A stretch of DNA of 64,000 nucleotides from positions 505,705 through 569,704 of the forward strand of contig NW_004797354.1 of the NCBI RefSeq assembly GCF_000002075.1. The letters run 5' to 3'. Within the stretch, counting starts at the first letter, position 1, and every line of letters starts with the position of its first letter. Positions 1 through 8,769 of this stretch are shown here, one piece after another. The DNA comes from Aplysia californica (lineage: Eukaryota; Mollusca; Gastropoda; Aplysiida; Aplysiidae). The position numbers and the translations under genes were made by a program. The notes beneath the pieces are model-generated. The model did no database searches, was not told where the DNA came from, and was given only the letters and a program-made list of their open reading frames with translations.

Positions 1-189
1 CTTGTCTCTTCTGGGTTTTTTTCTTAATTCTGTGCCATTGTAACCTTGATAATGTAGAAAAGAAGTAACAAGCCACACCGGAGAACCTATCAAACACCCA
101 CCAAAAAGATCAAGACTTATGAAATGGTGGTGGTAGGAGGGATGGAGGCTTTACTTTACCCTTTCTTGAGTACCAATAATGTTCCTCAG

Positions 190-430
190 GGCTGGAGATG
201 GGCGTTTATCCTTCCGGGGATCCCAGGCATAGCTCTGGGCGTCCTCATAGCTTTTACGGTTCGTGAACCGTCGAGAACTTCAAAATCTGGGGAGGCTCAG
301 AGAGTTGGCGGTGTTGATGACAGGGAAACAACGAGGGGATCGGCTTGCTCACGTCTTCTGACGCTGCTCAAGAGTTTCACAAGCCCGTCTCTACTGCTTC
401 TGTGTCTGGCGGGCTCCATAAGAAATGCTG
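190..430 (+). CDS. Spinster-like MFS transporter, internal exon (first in window)
   Basis: This exon encodes GWRWAFILPGIPGIALGVLI, a membrane helix closing the N-terminal half of a major facilitator transporter, then a charged central loop (REPSRTSKSG...) and the start of the next helix (LLTLLKSFTSPSLLLLCLAG). The GWRWAF...PG...REP pattern is typical of spinster-like carriers of the lysosomal or plasma membrane. I start it after the pyrimidine-rich acceptor ending in AG at 188-189; the frame is open back to an ATG at 124, so the exon could begin earlier. It ends in phase 1 at a GT donor (431-432). Joined to 2402-2598 it reads SIRNAG-GYVWAYNTQPYF without a break. Earlier exons are left of the window. 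The substrate cannot be inferred from the sequence. The spinster call is from family memory; other MFS subfamilies remain possible. Confidence 0.75.
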
Positions 431-477
431 GTAATGTGTTACTTGTTTGTTTGCTTGTCTGTTTATTTACTTTTTTG

Positions 478-672
478 TGTGGGTGGTTGGTAGGTGATCT
501 GGTATTGCTTGTTCCTTCTTTTCTATCACACAACTATCGTTCTTATCTCCCCTCCCTCCTTTTTTGTGTGTTTGTTGCTCTCTTGTAATACCTCTAATCT
601 TCGGCGCATGTATATGACCTTGTTGTATTACACGTGCCGTAAAACGCTTACTGACAACAAGTAAAAGTACTT
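478..672 (+). repeat. T-rich dispersed repeat (family R), copy 1
   Basis: One of about ten copies of a ~190-bp repeat that opens with GGGTGGTTGRTGGGTGCTCT, continues through a CT-rich middle (CTCTTGTAACACCTCTAAT), then a GGCACTTATTTGACCTT-like segment, and ends near GTAAAACGCTTACT. No terminal inverted repeats are visible, so it may be a SINE-like or LINE-tail sequence. It sits just after a splice donor of the transporter gene. Confidence 0.7.
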
Positions 673-1236
673 CTTTATTAGTGTGTACACTAAAAAGGGC
701 AAGTGGGTGATTGGAGGGCATCGTTGGTAGGTTCTTACTTCTGTTCTTTCTTTCTGTTGTTTCTGTCTGTATGCCTTGCTTTTTTTCTTGGACCAGATAA
801 TCGTTATTGTGCTTGTCTTTACTCATTCACCAACACAGTCAAACGGAATACAGAACATCTGTTTTCTTGCTCTACCTGCAACAGACCATCAATGAGTTAT
901 CAACTACCCCTCCTCTTTGCTTTCTGTTTGATTTAGCACTATTCAAAACATTTGTTAACCTCTGTTAACTTGTGAAATTGAATAGAGAAATGTCTTCACA
1001 AATTGTTTGGGGGTTTCATGAAGAGTTTTTCGAATTTAATAAAAAGCATGTTCAGAGAAAAATGGCAAGTTTAGTTAATGAATCAAGGGTTGTTGCAGTG
1101 GTTTCTTTCCCTCAAGCACAAAACGTAAAGGTTGGAATCTCAAGAATGGTGGTGGGGGAGGGTGCCACTGATAGTCCTTCTTCTCTTGTTTTTCCTCCAT
1201 CATTTGTGTCTCTCTGTCTTTTTTAAAATCCCCTCC

Positions 1237-1336
1237 NNNNNNNNNNNNNNNNNNNNNNNNNNNNNNNNNNNNNNNNNNNNNNNNNNNNNNNNNNNNNNNN
1301 NNNNNNNNNNNNNNNNNNNNNNNNNNNNNNNNNNNN
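1237..1336. other. Assembly gap (100 N)
   Basis: Exactly 100 N within the intron between the first two transporter exons of the window; a fixed-size scaffold gap of unknown true length. Confidence 0.99.
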
Positions 1337-1449
1337 GGGGAGGACCTGCTGTTCAGTTGGCTTGTAGAAAATGGAAAGAATCACAGATGTTGTGATGACA
1401 TTGTTATTTAGTGAGTGAATATTTGTGGCTTTGTGGTGAAGCACTGGTC

Positions 1450-2215
1450 GAAGTAATTAAATCAAGGAAACCAACATTTTTGTCGAATTAGAAACATTTT
1501 TTTGGCCCAACACATTTTGTGTCCTATCAAAAATAATTTTTGTGTTGATTTTTCTGAAAAACATTGGTCAAGGGCACAAAAAATGTAATGCTTTGGAAGT
1601 CATTAAACTTTAGCAACCATTTGTGAGGCATCGTGGTGAAATCAGGCGCTCTTCAAAATAACAAAATTGGGGAAACAGGCATTTTCCCACCAGTTTCGCA
1701 ATTTTAATAAAATTTTTGGTTATTTGTCCAACCCTTTTATGTCCAAATGAAAACACATTTCTTTGTGAATTATATTGAAAATATGTAATTTTTTTGTTTT
1801 CAAAGACTCTTTAGCTGTTGAAGTTACCGAACTTTGGCGGCCATTTTCACGCTATTTTTACCGCTGAAACAAAGTGAACGTACCTCTTTCAATCTCAAAT
1901 ATCTTCACTTCTGCTTTAGATAGATAGGTATGTTTTTCATCTAAAGCATGATAAAAGAACAAGCTTTAAGATGATACCAATAACTCCACATGCACATATA
2001 TTGACGAGTGCCTGATTCCACTGCATTGTGACTAATTTTGTCTGTAATTTTTCTTCTGGCACCTGGGGACCTCCAACTCTTTCAATCACATATTTTATAT
2101 CTTGACTCCTATTGAAAATTGATGGCTATTTTTTCATCAAATTCCAAACAAACAAGCTTTAAGATTAAATCAATAATTCCACATGACGTGCGCCTGATTC
2201 CATCGCGTTGTAGTG
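1450..2215 (+). mobile_element. MITE family M, outer copy split by another M copy
   Basis: 1450-1620 matches the first part of the M family (GGCCCAACACATTTTGTG ... AAACTTTAGCAACCATTT) and about 2030-2215 matches the rest (ACTAATTTTGTCTGTAAT ... GCGCCTGATTCCATCGCG). In other M copies these pieces are contiguous (CCATTTTCTCACTAATTTTA). Between them sits a full second copy, so one family member has inserted into another. Confidence 0.65.
1624..2031 (+). mobile_element. MITE family M, inner copy
   Basis: Starts TGAGGCATCGTGGTGAAATC and ends with the complement-type sequence GCCTGATTCCACTGCATTGT, the degenerate terminal inverted repeats of the family. About 410 bp, non-coding. The internal landmarks (CAACCCTTTTATGTCC, CCATTTTCACGC, AACAAGCTTTAAGATGATAC) are shared with the copies in HS1BP3 introns. 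Confidence 0.75.
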
Positions 2216-2401
2216 TAACACATTTCTATGTTGAGATAACATAGTTATTCAGTGGATGAATATCTCATGTTATCTAGAAGTATGTGACTATGTGTAGACT
2301 ACTAACACAAACCTGTGAGTATCTGTTCTTGTTATATCTAGGTTGCTTTGTGTGAACTTATATAATACATAGCTATGAACATCTCTTCTTATCGTCACTA
2401 G

Positions 2402-2598
2402 GTGGCTATGTGTGGGCCTATAACACACAGCCTTACTTTGATGCCATAAACGTGCCCAAGGAGACAACAGGGTCCTACATGTCCTGGATACCGCTGGTCT
2501 CGGGAAGTCTCGGAGTTCTGTGGGGTGGTTTTATCTCCGATCGTATCGTCAAACGTCGGGGATTGTACGCCAGAGTTATTGTTCTTGTTGCCAGTCAG
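2402..2598 (+). CDS. Spinster-like MFS transporter, exon with TM7-TM9 region
   Basis: The exon follows an acceptor AG at 2400-2401 and ends in phase 0 before the donor GTGAGC at 2599. It encodes GGYVWAYNTQPYFDAINVPK, then YMSWIPLVSGSLGVLWGGFISDRIVKRRG. GGFISDRIVKRRG matches the loop motif G-x-x-x-D-R-x-x-R/K-R after the second helix of each MFS half, here the C-terminal half. It is joined to the previous exon across about 2 kb of intron that contains an N gap, T-rich repeats and two nested copies of a MITE. The continuous reading frame across both junctions makes this exon secure. Confidence 0.85.
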
Positions 2599-2635
2599 GT
2601 GAGCAAGTATGAACTGTTTTGAAAAGCATCTCTTA

Positions 2636-2790
2636 CTTCATCTATTGTCCTTATCTCTTATGCTTTTTTTTGTTTTTATGTTATTCAATAAGAACACCTC
2701 TAATCTTTGGCACTTACATTACTTCATTTTGTTGCTACCGCTGTAAAGCTTTACTAAAATTAAAATATTCTTTAAAACATTTTTTTTTTT
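2636..2790 (+). repeat. T-rich repeat family R, partial copy
   Basis: Matches the middle and 3' parts of family R (AACACCTCTAATCTTTGGCA ... GTAAAGCTTTACTAAAA); the 5' head is missing. It lies in the intron after the 2402-2598 exon. Confidence 0.55.
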
Positions 2791-2833
2791 GTTGCTTTGT
2801 TTTATTTGTTTAGGAGGATAAAGAGGGGAGGTA

Positions 2834-2834
2834 A

Positions 2835-2885
<51 letters not shown>
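2834..2885 (+). repeat. (TAG)n microsatellite
   Basis: About 17 units of TAG/AGT in a row within an intron. The poly-Ser and poly-Thr frames across it are artefacts. Confidence 0.95.
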
Positions 2886-3540
2886 GGGGGGAGGGTGTTA
2901 CCTTAGTGGAAGGAGGAGGAGGAGCAGGGATTTCGTCTTTTTCTTCATCCATCTTTATGTCGTGGGTCAAGTCATACAGGGGGATTTTTGTTTGTTCGGT
3001 TTATTTCGAGACTGATTAAGGCTCAATTATTTAGTTTTTCCAGTACGGTACTGTTAAGGCTACCTGAGTATGAATCTGGCTAGTGACTCCATTGTTAGTT
3101 TTACGATGCCAAGTTATTCCATTCTGGAAAGCTGGAATAAATGTATGGTCTTTAGAGGTCTTTAGTTTTTTTGGAGTTATAGGCTGAATTGTTTTGTTTC
3201 TGTTTGTTTTTTTAGAGTAGTGGGCGGGGGGAGGGGGTTCTTTATTGTTTTGTTTTTTTATATTTTGGGAAGGGGGAGGGGAGGTTGGACATGGGGGAGG
3301 GAACACCGGTCAAGATTAATCTGATTAGCCTCTGGTCTTTTCAGGGTCTTGGAAACAGTATGTGGAAAACTCAGCTTATTTTTTTTAAATTTTTGCTCTG
3401 GCATATGGTAGAGCCAAAGGTTTAGTCTGCTGCACTATAGACTGCAGCAAGTGATGCTGTCAATGGTAGAACATGTGTCCTCTCGTACCGTTCATTACAC
3501 TTTGGACAATGTAGTGTCATGGAACTGAGAGTATAAAGAT

Positions 3541-3650
3541 TTTCACGGGTGGTTGGTGGGTGCTCTGCTATAGTTCGCTCTTTTTCTTGTATCAAACGTT
3601 TTTTGTCCTGATATCTCTTCCTTCTTTTTGTGTTTAACACTTACAGTACC
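3541..3650 (+). repeat. T-rich repeat family R, partial copy
   Basis: Starts with the family head GGGTGGTTGGTGGGTGCTCT and breaks off after the CT-rich part. Confidence 0.55.
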
Positions 3651-3682
3651 GCAGGCTCATATAGTGAAAAGCCCTAAAGCTC

Positions 3683-4260
3683 CGGTTACACGCTACGATA
3701 AATAGTATCAGATTCGTCGTATGAGAGAACTGTCCGTTTTATTGAACTGTGTTGACTGTTTACACGTTCCAATCTATCGTCCTGTTTTCTATCGATTGAG
3801 GAGATAATTGTGTTGTGTGTAGAACCGGAAGCTAGATTACGCACCGAGTGACCTTGATGCACAGCTTCTCCATTGACGATCAACTAAATAATAAAATTGC
3901 TAAAATATATATAATAACGCACCAAATCAGTTTTCACGTGAGCAACATTGCTTATTTTGAGACGCTGATTCCGAATATGAAATCAGTTTTTACTTACGAT
4001 AATCATTTAAACAATTTTGAGCTGTGAGTTTAGTTTTGCGTGGCGGCAAATTTCAAAGTGAATCTACATCGCAGCGCGTCTCCCTCAAGTGTGACCGTGA
4101 TCGCACGGAAAATATCAAGCAGCGCTTGATTTCTCGACGGAGTCTCCAAACCATCGTTCTATCATTCAAATTTTGTACAATTTTGTGGTTACACCTAACG
4201 ATTTATCGTATGATTGCTATATTGTCCAATTTATGTACAATTTATCGTTACATGTAACCG
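3683..4260. mobile_element. MITE with CGGTTACA...TGTAACCG ends
   Basis: The left end reads CGGTTACACGCTACGATAAA and the right end, read inward, CGGTTACATGTAACGATAAA; about 18 of 21 terminal bases match. Further ACGAT/ATCGT motifs lie near both ends (CTAACGATTTATCGTATG near 4195), as in subterminal transposase-binding repeats. It has no coding capacity. A target duplication could not be fixed, so the superfamily is open. It lies in the transporter intron. Confidence 0.65.
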
Positions 4261-4517
4261 TAAGTACTGCACCAGTTTAGAATTTTGAAGCCGTGGTAGA
4301 ATTTGTTCAAATTTTAAAAAATCAGGCAGCCCAAGAAACACGATTTAAAAATTCGTAGAGGTACATAAACCATTCAGCTATCATATAGAATGAGTGCCTT
4401 TGGTATTTACTTCAGTGCAGTGCGTCCGTTCTGTTTAAAATTATGTTAAGTGCGCCTGGTTGCATCGGAAAGTCACCAGCAGTAGTGAGCGCATACAACG
4501 TTGTGTAAGTGTTAATT

Positions 4518-4625
4518 CTTTCTTGTGACACCTCTAAACTTCTGCACTTATATGATCGTATTACCATGCTGTGTTGCAAGTACCATAAAACGTTTACTGA
4601 AACAAAACAAAAGTATTTTTTCCTG
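4518..4625 (+). repeat. T-rich repeat family R, 3' part
   Basis: Carries CTTGTGACACCTCTAAACTT through CATAAAACGTTTACTGAAAC, the 3' half of family R. Confidence 0.55.
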
Positions 4626-4908
4626 TGTTTTTTTCCATATTTTTATTTGATCTATTTTTCTAAAACTATTTACACGAATTGTTTCGATACATACCTGTCA
4701 CTGTCGCTCTCATTATATTCATGGATATACACATTTGTGTCATTTTAGGTGCCCTTGTGCATGAATCCTGCATATATTTTTATGCCATTGTAGGCTATTA
4801 ATATGTCGGGCAAAACGCATAGAGCATCATAGATTATGGAAATGAGCTATGTAAATGCCATGTTTCATTATCATGGATAATGAAGTTGCTGTATCAAACA
4901 ACATACTG

Positions 4909-5085
4909 CGGGTGGTTGGCGGGTGCTCTGTTGTGGTTTGCTCCTTCTTTCCTTTTAATTATCTTTCGTCCTTGTCTCGCCATTTTTTTTGCGTGTGTTT
5001 GTTACACTCTTGGGATACGTTTGACCTTCGGCACTTACTTGACCTTTTTGTGTTGCAAGTGTTGTAAAACTCTTATTAAGACTAA
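4909..5085 (+). repeat. T-rich repeat family R, near-complete copy
   Basis: Complete family R copy from GGGTGGTTGGCGGGTGCTCT to GTAAAACTCTTATTAAGAC. It ends about 20 bp before the acceptor of the 5108-5192 exon, so it supplies part of that intron's 3' end, including its pyrimidine-rich sequence. Confidence 0.65.
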
Positions 5086-5107
5086 ACTGTTTAAAATAAC
5101 TTTTCAG

Positions 5108-5192
5108 TTCCTGGCTGCCCCATTTGCTGCAGGTGCCTTGTTCCTGGATGTTCCTTGGGCATTTTTCTCTCTCATCCCAGCCAACATTATAG
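5108..5192 (+). CDS. Spinster-like MFS transporter, short exon (TM10 region)
   Basis: This 85-nt exon lies between an acceptor (TTTTCAG, ending 5107) and a donor (GTTAGA from 5193). It encodes FLAAPFAAGALFLDVPWAFF followed by SLIPANII, a hydrophobic helix with a short hairpin. It joins in phase 0 to ...VIVLVASQ upstream and in phase 1 to ...IIG-EMWVGVTLAVG downstream. The exon is too short to identify alone; it is supported by frame continuity and splice sites on both sides. Confidence 0.8.
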
Positions 5193-5747
5193 GTTAGACT
5201 GAGTCAATTTTTTTTCTGTATTTTTTAGGACGTGTAATGTCCCATTTTGTTATTATGGCAACAGAGTATTTTTCTAGGTGAGTCCTTTAGTGTAGGGAAT
5301 TTTGCCAGGGCAGTCAAGATGTGTTCAGAGATAATAAGATAAAATTCAATTCAAATATAATATTCAAAGATAATAAGATAAAATTCAATATAAATGTATT
5401 CAAAGAGTGCAGGTGACTTGCTCTGAAATAAGGAGAAACTTTGAGTACTACAAAATATAAAAGCCCAAATTTGGTATTTTCATGTGTCCATCTCTCAACA
5501 TGAATCACTTTGTGGTTACTGCATAAAGTATATTTTCTGAAACTTTGGTTTTTAAGGAGGAAATGATGTTCATGTTTCAGCTGAGAAATTATTCTTTGAT
5601 TGGTATCATTCAAGAATACTTCTTAGAATATATTGTTCAGATTAAAAAGTTGGCCGCGGAATTCTGTTCCAGAAGATTCTTAGGAGTTGAAAATGATTTT
5701 TTACTCTTGTTTATTCAAACTCAAACAACACATCGACCCATCCTCAG

Positions 5748-5933
5748 GTGAGATGTGGGTAGGTGTGACCCTAGCTGTTGGGGTTGAACTGGTGCCAAGC
5801 GAGATCCGAACCTCAGCCGTTGCCCTGTACCTGTTCATCATCTCTAACATAGGCGGCAATGTCCCGCTTCTGGTGCCTCCCATACAGGAAGCGTTTGAGG
5901 GTGACGGTTACTCCAAGGCTGATGCACTCAGAG
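5748..5933 (+). CDS. Spinster-like MFS transporter, exon with TM11
   Basis: The exon starts after CCTCAG (ending 5747) and ends before a GTCAGT donor at 5934. It encodes EMWVGVTLAVGVELVPSEIR, TSAVALYLFIISNIGGNVPL and a polar loop ending KADALR. The VPSEIR-TSAVALYLFIISNIGG stretch is the most family-specific piece in the window: spinster-type carriers keep P-x-x-x-R-x-x-A followed by a helix ending in G-G. The following intron of about 2.1 kb contains a GC-rich block (about 5974-6800), a SINE fragment, a ~600-bp inverted-repeat element and a T-rich repeat. Confidence 0.85.
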
Positions 5934-6884
5934 GTCAGTTTTCTTGGCAGTCCCAACTTGATCATTAACTCTAGTCCTGCGGGGTTAACCGGAAGAGGGC
6001 TCTTATCGATCGATGACCCACTTACGTCGCCTGCGGGCTTGTGCTGCGGGGCGCCGGGGTCAGGCACTGGTCACGCGAGCGTGCCGCGGCAGGTCAGGGA
6101 AACACCTCATCTTTTATAGCAAACTGATACGATCAATGAATAAGTGTTACGATCACACGAATAATCCCATTATCCCCTCGTCGGTAGATCAGAGACGCTG
6201 AGATTGGAAGTTACACCAAATCGAATAACTTTTCCACAGTTTTCCAGATTTCACACCTATTATGAATGAACTTGCGAACAGCTGCTTATCTGCTATCGTT
6301 CGAAAGGGGAAAAAAATGGGATAATTTCCTAATATTTTTTTTATTCAGTTGCTCTCAAATGTCTCCCTCTGGTAGGACAATGGTTCAAAAACCACCAAAT
6401 ATGATTATTTACATCAGGAAACAACGTTTGGTGTAAGAATTAGATCGTTTGAAAAGTGAGGAAAGGTGTTTGCATTGAAAGATGAAAGTCCTATTTCCTG
6501 AATATCCTTTCGAGTCCCTCAAGTGTCTAACTGGGTCAAAATGCTCATATTTCATTGGATGAACGTCTCAACCGACGCTCTGTTATCTCTACCAACGCCT
6601 CGCGTTGCAAAACAATGCAGTAAGTTTGAGATGGACACTCAGGCACAAGCAGATTGACGCGCACACATTTTAGCACACAGATGCAGCCCCCGCCGTAAAC
6701 GAAATGCGTTGCCCGCGCGGGACGACGACTGATCAGGGACCAGCTGTGGAGCGCCGCGCGGGATTGCGCTTACCGGGCAAACATTTATCAGAGACCAGAA
6801 TCTTAAGGGTTAATGCTAAAAATGCGTTTTGTGTTTAAAACACAATACCTGTAAAACTACTTGTGTGAAAATTTTTATAGGTGT

Positions 6885-7020
6885 TTTTACACAGTTTAGA
6901 TCATTTAGTCAGCGGGCCTCCGGCTCTACCTGTCGAGGCCAACCCGTGCTGAGAGGGGTACAACATTCCAGCAGAAAGACTGAGATACTCTATAAAAATT
7001 TGCCCCACTTGGGACTGGAA
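6885..7020 (-). repeat. SINE family S1 body fragment
   Basis: Read on the - strand it carries TTTTTATAGAGTATCTCAGT and CTGCTGGAATGTTGTACCCC-TCTCAGC, the body of the SINE whose full + copy is at 8556. The tRNA head is missing. Confidence 0.6.
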
Positions 7021-7060
7021 CTCTGACGTGTGTCAATTTGCGATTATTTAAACAAACAAA

Positions 7061-7662
7061 TGTGTGTGTGCATAAAGAAAGGTACCAAAAGTCGCCTCAG
7101 ACCAGTTTGAGCTATAGGCTGTTATGACAAAAAAATCACTTTTTTTTAACAGAAATGTGTTTCGATTAAAAAATGATAGTTCCTCCTTTTTTTTTAACAA
7201 TGTGTTAAAAGAGTTTTCATTTATTTAACTTCTAAATATTTTATTTTGAATTATTTTGAGGGTAGGGTATGTTTTAAAAAGATAATGAAAACTGCTTTTA
7301 AAAGGTGTTAAAATCTATTTTTGAAGCATGTTTTATCTTCTCCGCTATGTTTTACCTTTGAATTCTCATCATGACATCGATGTCAACAAAGTGCCGAATT
7401 GGAAATGAATTTTCCATGAATAAATACATTAGAAAAATTATTGAATCTTCTTTTTTTTTCAAATTTGCATATGTTCTAAACCTAATTAAAAGCTAATTTT
7501 CTCAAAATGTAATAGTTATACCCTACCTGGCAAAACTACTTGAGATATCTCAAAAATTTCAAAACCATTGTGTTCAGCATTAAATGTCCAATTATGTACA
7601 ACCCTTCACTAAAAATGGTTAAAATCCGACTTTTGGTACCTTTCTTTAGGCACACACACAAA
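7061..7662. mobile_element. ~600-bp MITE with 34-bp inverted ends
   Basis: The ends read TGTGTGTGTGCATAAAGAAA-GGTACCAAAAGTCG at the left and, read inward, TGTGTGTGTGCCTAAAGAAA-GGTACCAAAAGTCG at the right: one mismatch in about 34 bp. The interior is AT-rich and non-coding. The (TG)n outer part means the exact ends and the target duplication are unclear. It lies in the last transporter intron and is repeated at 18747-19348. Confidence 0.75.
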
Positions 7663-7669
7663 TAATTTG

Positions 7670-7850
7670 TGGGAGATTGGCCGATGCTCTGGTGCGGTAT
7701 GCCCCTTCTTCCGTATCAAACATGTATCTGTCATCTTTTTCTCTCATTCCTTCTTTTTTTAGGTTTTTTTGTTACTCTCTTGTAACATCTTCAACGCTTA
7801 TGTGACCTTGTTGTGTTGTAAATACTATAAAACTAAAAAGCACAAAAATA
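7670..7850 (+). repeat. T-rich repeat family R copy
   Basis: Family R from GTGGGAGATTGGCCGATGCTCT to the TATAAAACTAAAA tail, directly adjacent to the 7061-7662 element. Confidence 0.6.
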
Positions 7851-8005
7851 ATTTTTGTCTGCACATGCTCTATATATTCTGTTATCGTGCTGATGTGCGT
7901 CTATTTATTTAAACAAATTAAATTTTTTACCAAAGGTGCTTAATAGTTTCTGCTATTGTGTTGATGTGCGTCGGTTTACTCAACAAGTGTAATTTATTGC
8001 CACAG

Positions 8006-8136
8006 GTGCCCTGTACATCCTGTACCCCGGCCTCTTTGCTCTGAGTGGCTTCCTCTTCCTGTTGACGATGTTTGTGGTCAAGAGAGACCAACGACGAGCC
8101 CAGTATCGGAGCCTGGTCAACTCCTCGGACGACTAA
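8006..8136 (+). CDS. Spinster-like MFS transporter, terminal exon
   Basis: After the acceptor TTGCCACAG (ending 8005) the frame reads GALYILYPGLFALSGFLFLL, TMFVVKRDQRRAQYRSLVNS, SDD and stop TAA at 8134-8136. This is the last transmembrane helix and a short basic cytoplasmic tail, the normal end of a 12-helix MFS protein. The phase-1 junction with ...KADALR-G is intact. A polyadenylation signal lies about 400 bp downstream. The same exon occurs at 19692-19822 in the second copy of the 11.6-kb duplication. Confidence 0.87.
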
Positions 8137-8538
8137 GATGGAGGCTGTTACTTCTCCGCAAACTTCCATCGTTCTAGAAATCTTGAACACTGTCACCAGG
8201 ACTTCTTCAGGACAGCTGGGCCGGGGGAGTTCAATTCTTTTTTTCTGGTTTTTTTGTTGTTTCCTTTTTTATTTTTGTGATTGGTAATGAATATTTTTTT
8301 GAGTGAGCTGGAGTCTTGACATCCCTCCCCACACACACACACACAAGCAAGAAGTAAGCATCCCTTATAAGATGTGCACAAAAATGAAAAAATCTAACTC
8401 GGTGGCACGAATACTTCACCGCCATGATCTATTTTCTCCTTATCCTTGTATTGCTGGCTGACTGTACTCTGAAGTGCAAAAAGAAACAAAACAATTGTAT
8501 TGTACATTGTTTTTCATTTACAGTCATGTGTCAAGTGC

Positions 8539-8544
8539 AATAAA
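8539..8544 (+). promoter_or_regulatory. Polyadenylation signal of the transporter gene
   Basis: A canonical AATAAA lies 403 bp downstream of the stop codon and is followed within about 12 bp by the 5' head of a tRNA-derived SINE. The spacing suits a 3' end at about 8555-8565. Earlier signals in the 3' UTR are not evident. Confidence 0.55.
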
Positions 8545-8555
8545 GCTCTTGTAAG

Positions 8556-8765
8556 CGGTGTCTGTGGTGTAGTGGTTAGGCACTTTGCTGTCACACGCAG
8601 AAGATCCAAGTTCGATTCCTGGGTGTGGAGTAAATTTTTATAGAGTATCTTGTTGTATCCTTCTCAGCCCGGGTTGGAAACCCGCCTCCTAGATCTACCT
8701 TGTTGTTATTGATCCAGCCTAGATCTATCTAAATTGTGTTGCTGGGCAAGTAAGGCCACCTATAT
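8556..8765 (+). repeat. tRNA-derived SINE, family S1 (head plus body)
   Basis: The head has an A-box-like TGGTGTAGTGG and a B-box-like AGTTCGATTCC at tRNA spacing. A body follows with TTTTTATAGAGTATCTTG and TCCTTCTCAGCCCGGGTTGG. It sits directly behind the transporter polyadenylation signal. It lacks a good acceptor-stem pairing and continues into a body seen elsewhere (6885, 17350, 33205, 38706), so it is a SINE and not a tRNA gene. Confidence 0.7.
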
Positions 8766-8769
8766 TTCA

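Noticed and set aside
2719-3015. Poly-Thr and poly-Ser frames
   Set aside because: They are translations of the (TAG)n microsatellite in an intron.
8556-8630. Functional tRNA gene
   Set aside because: A and B boxes are present but the acceptor stem does not pair well, and the sequence continues into a repeated SINE body.
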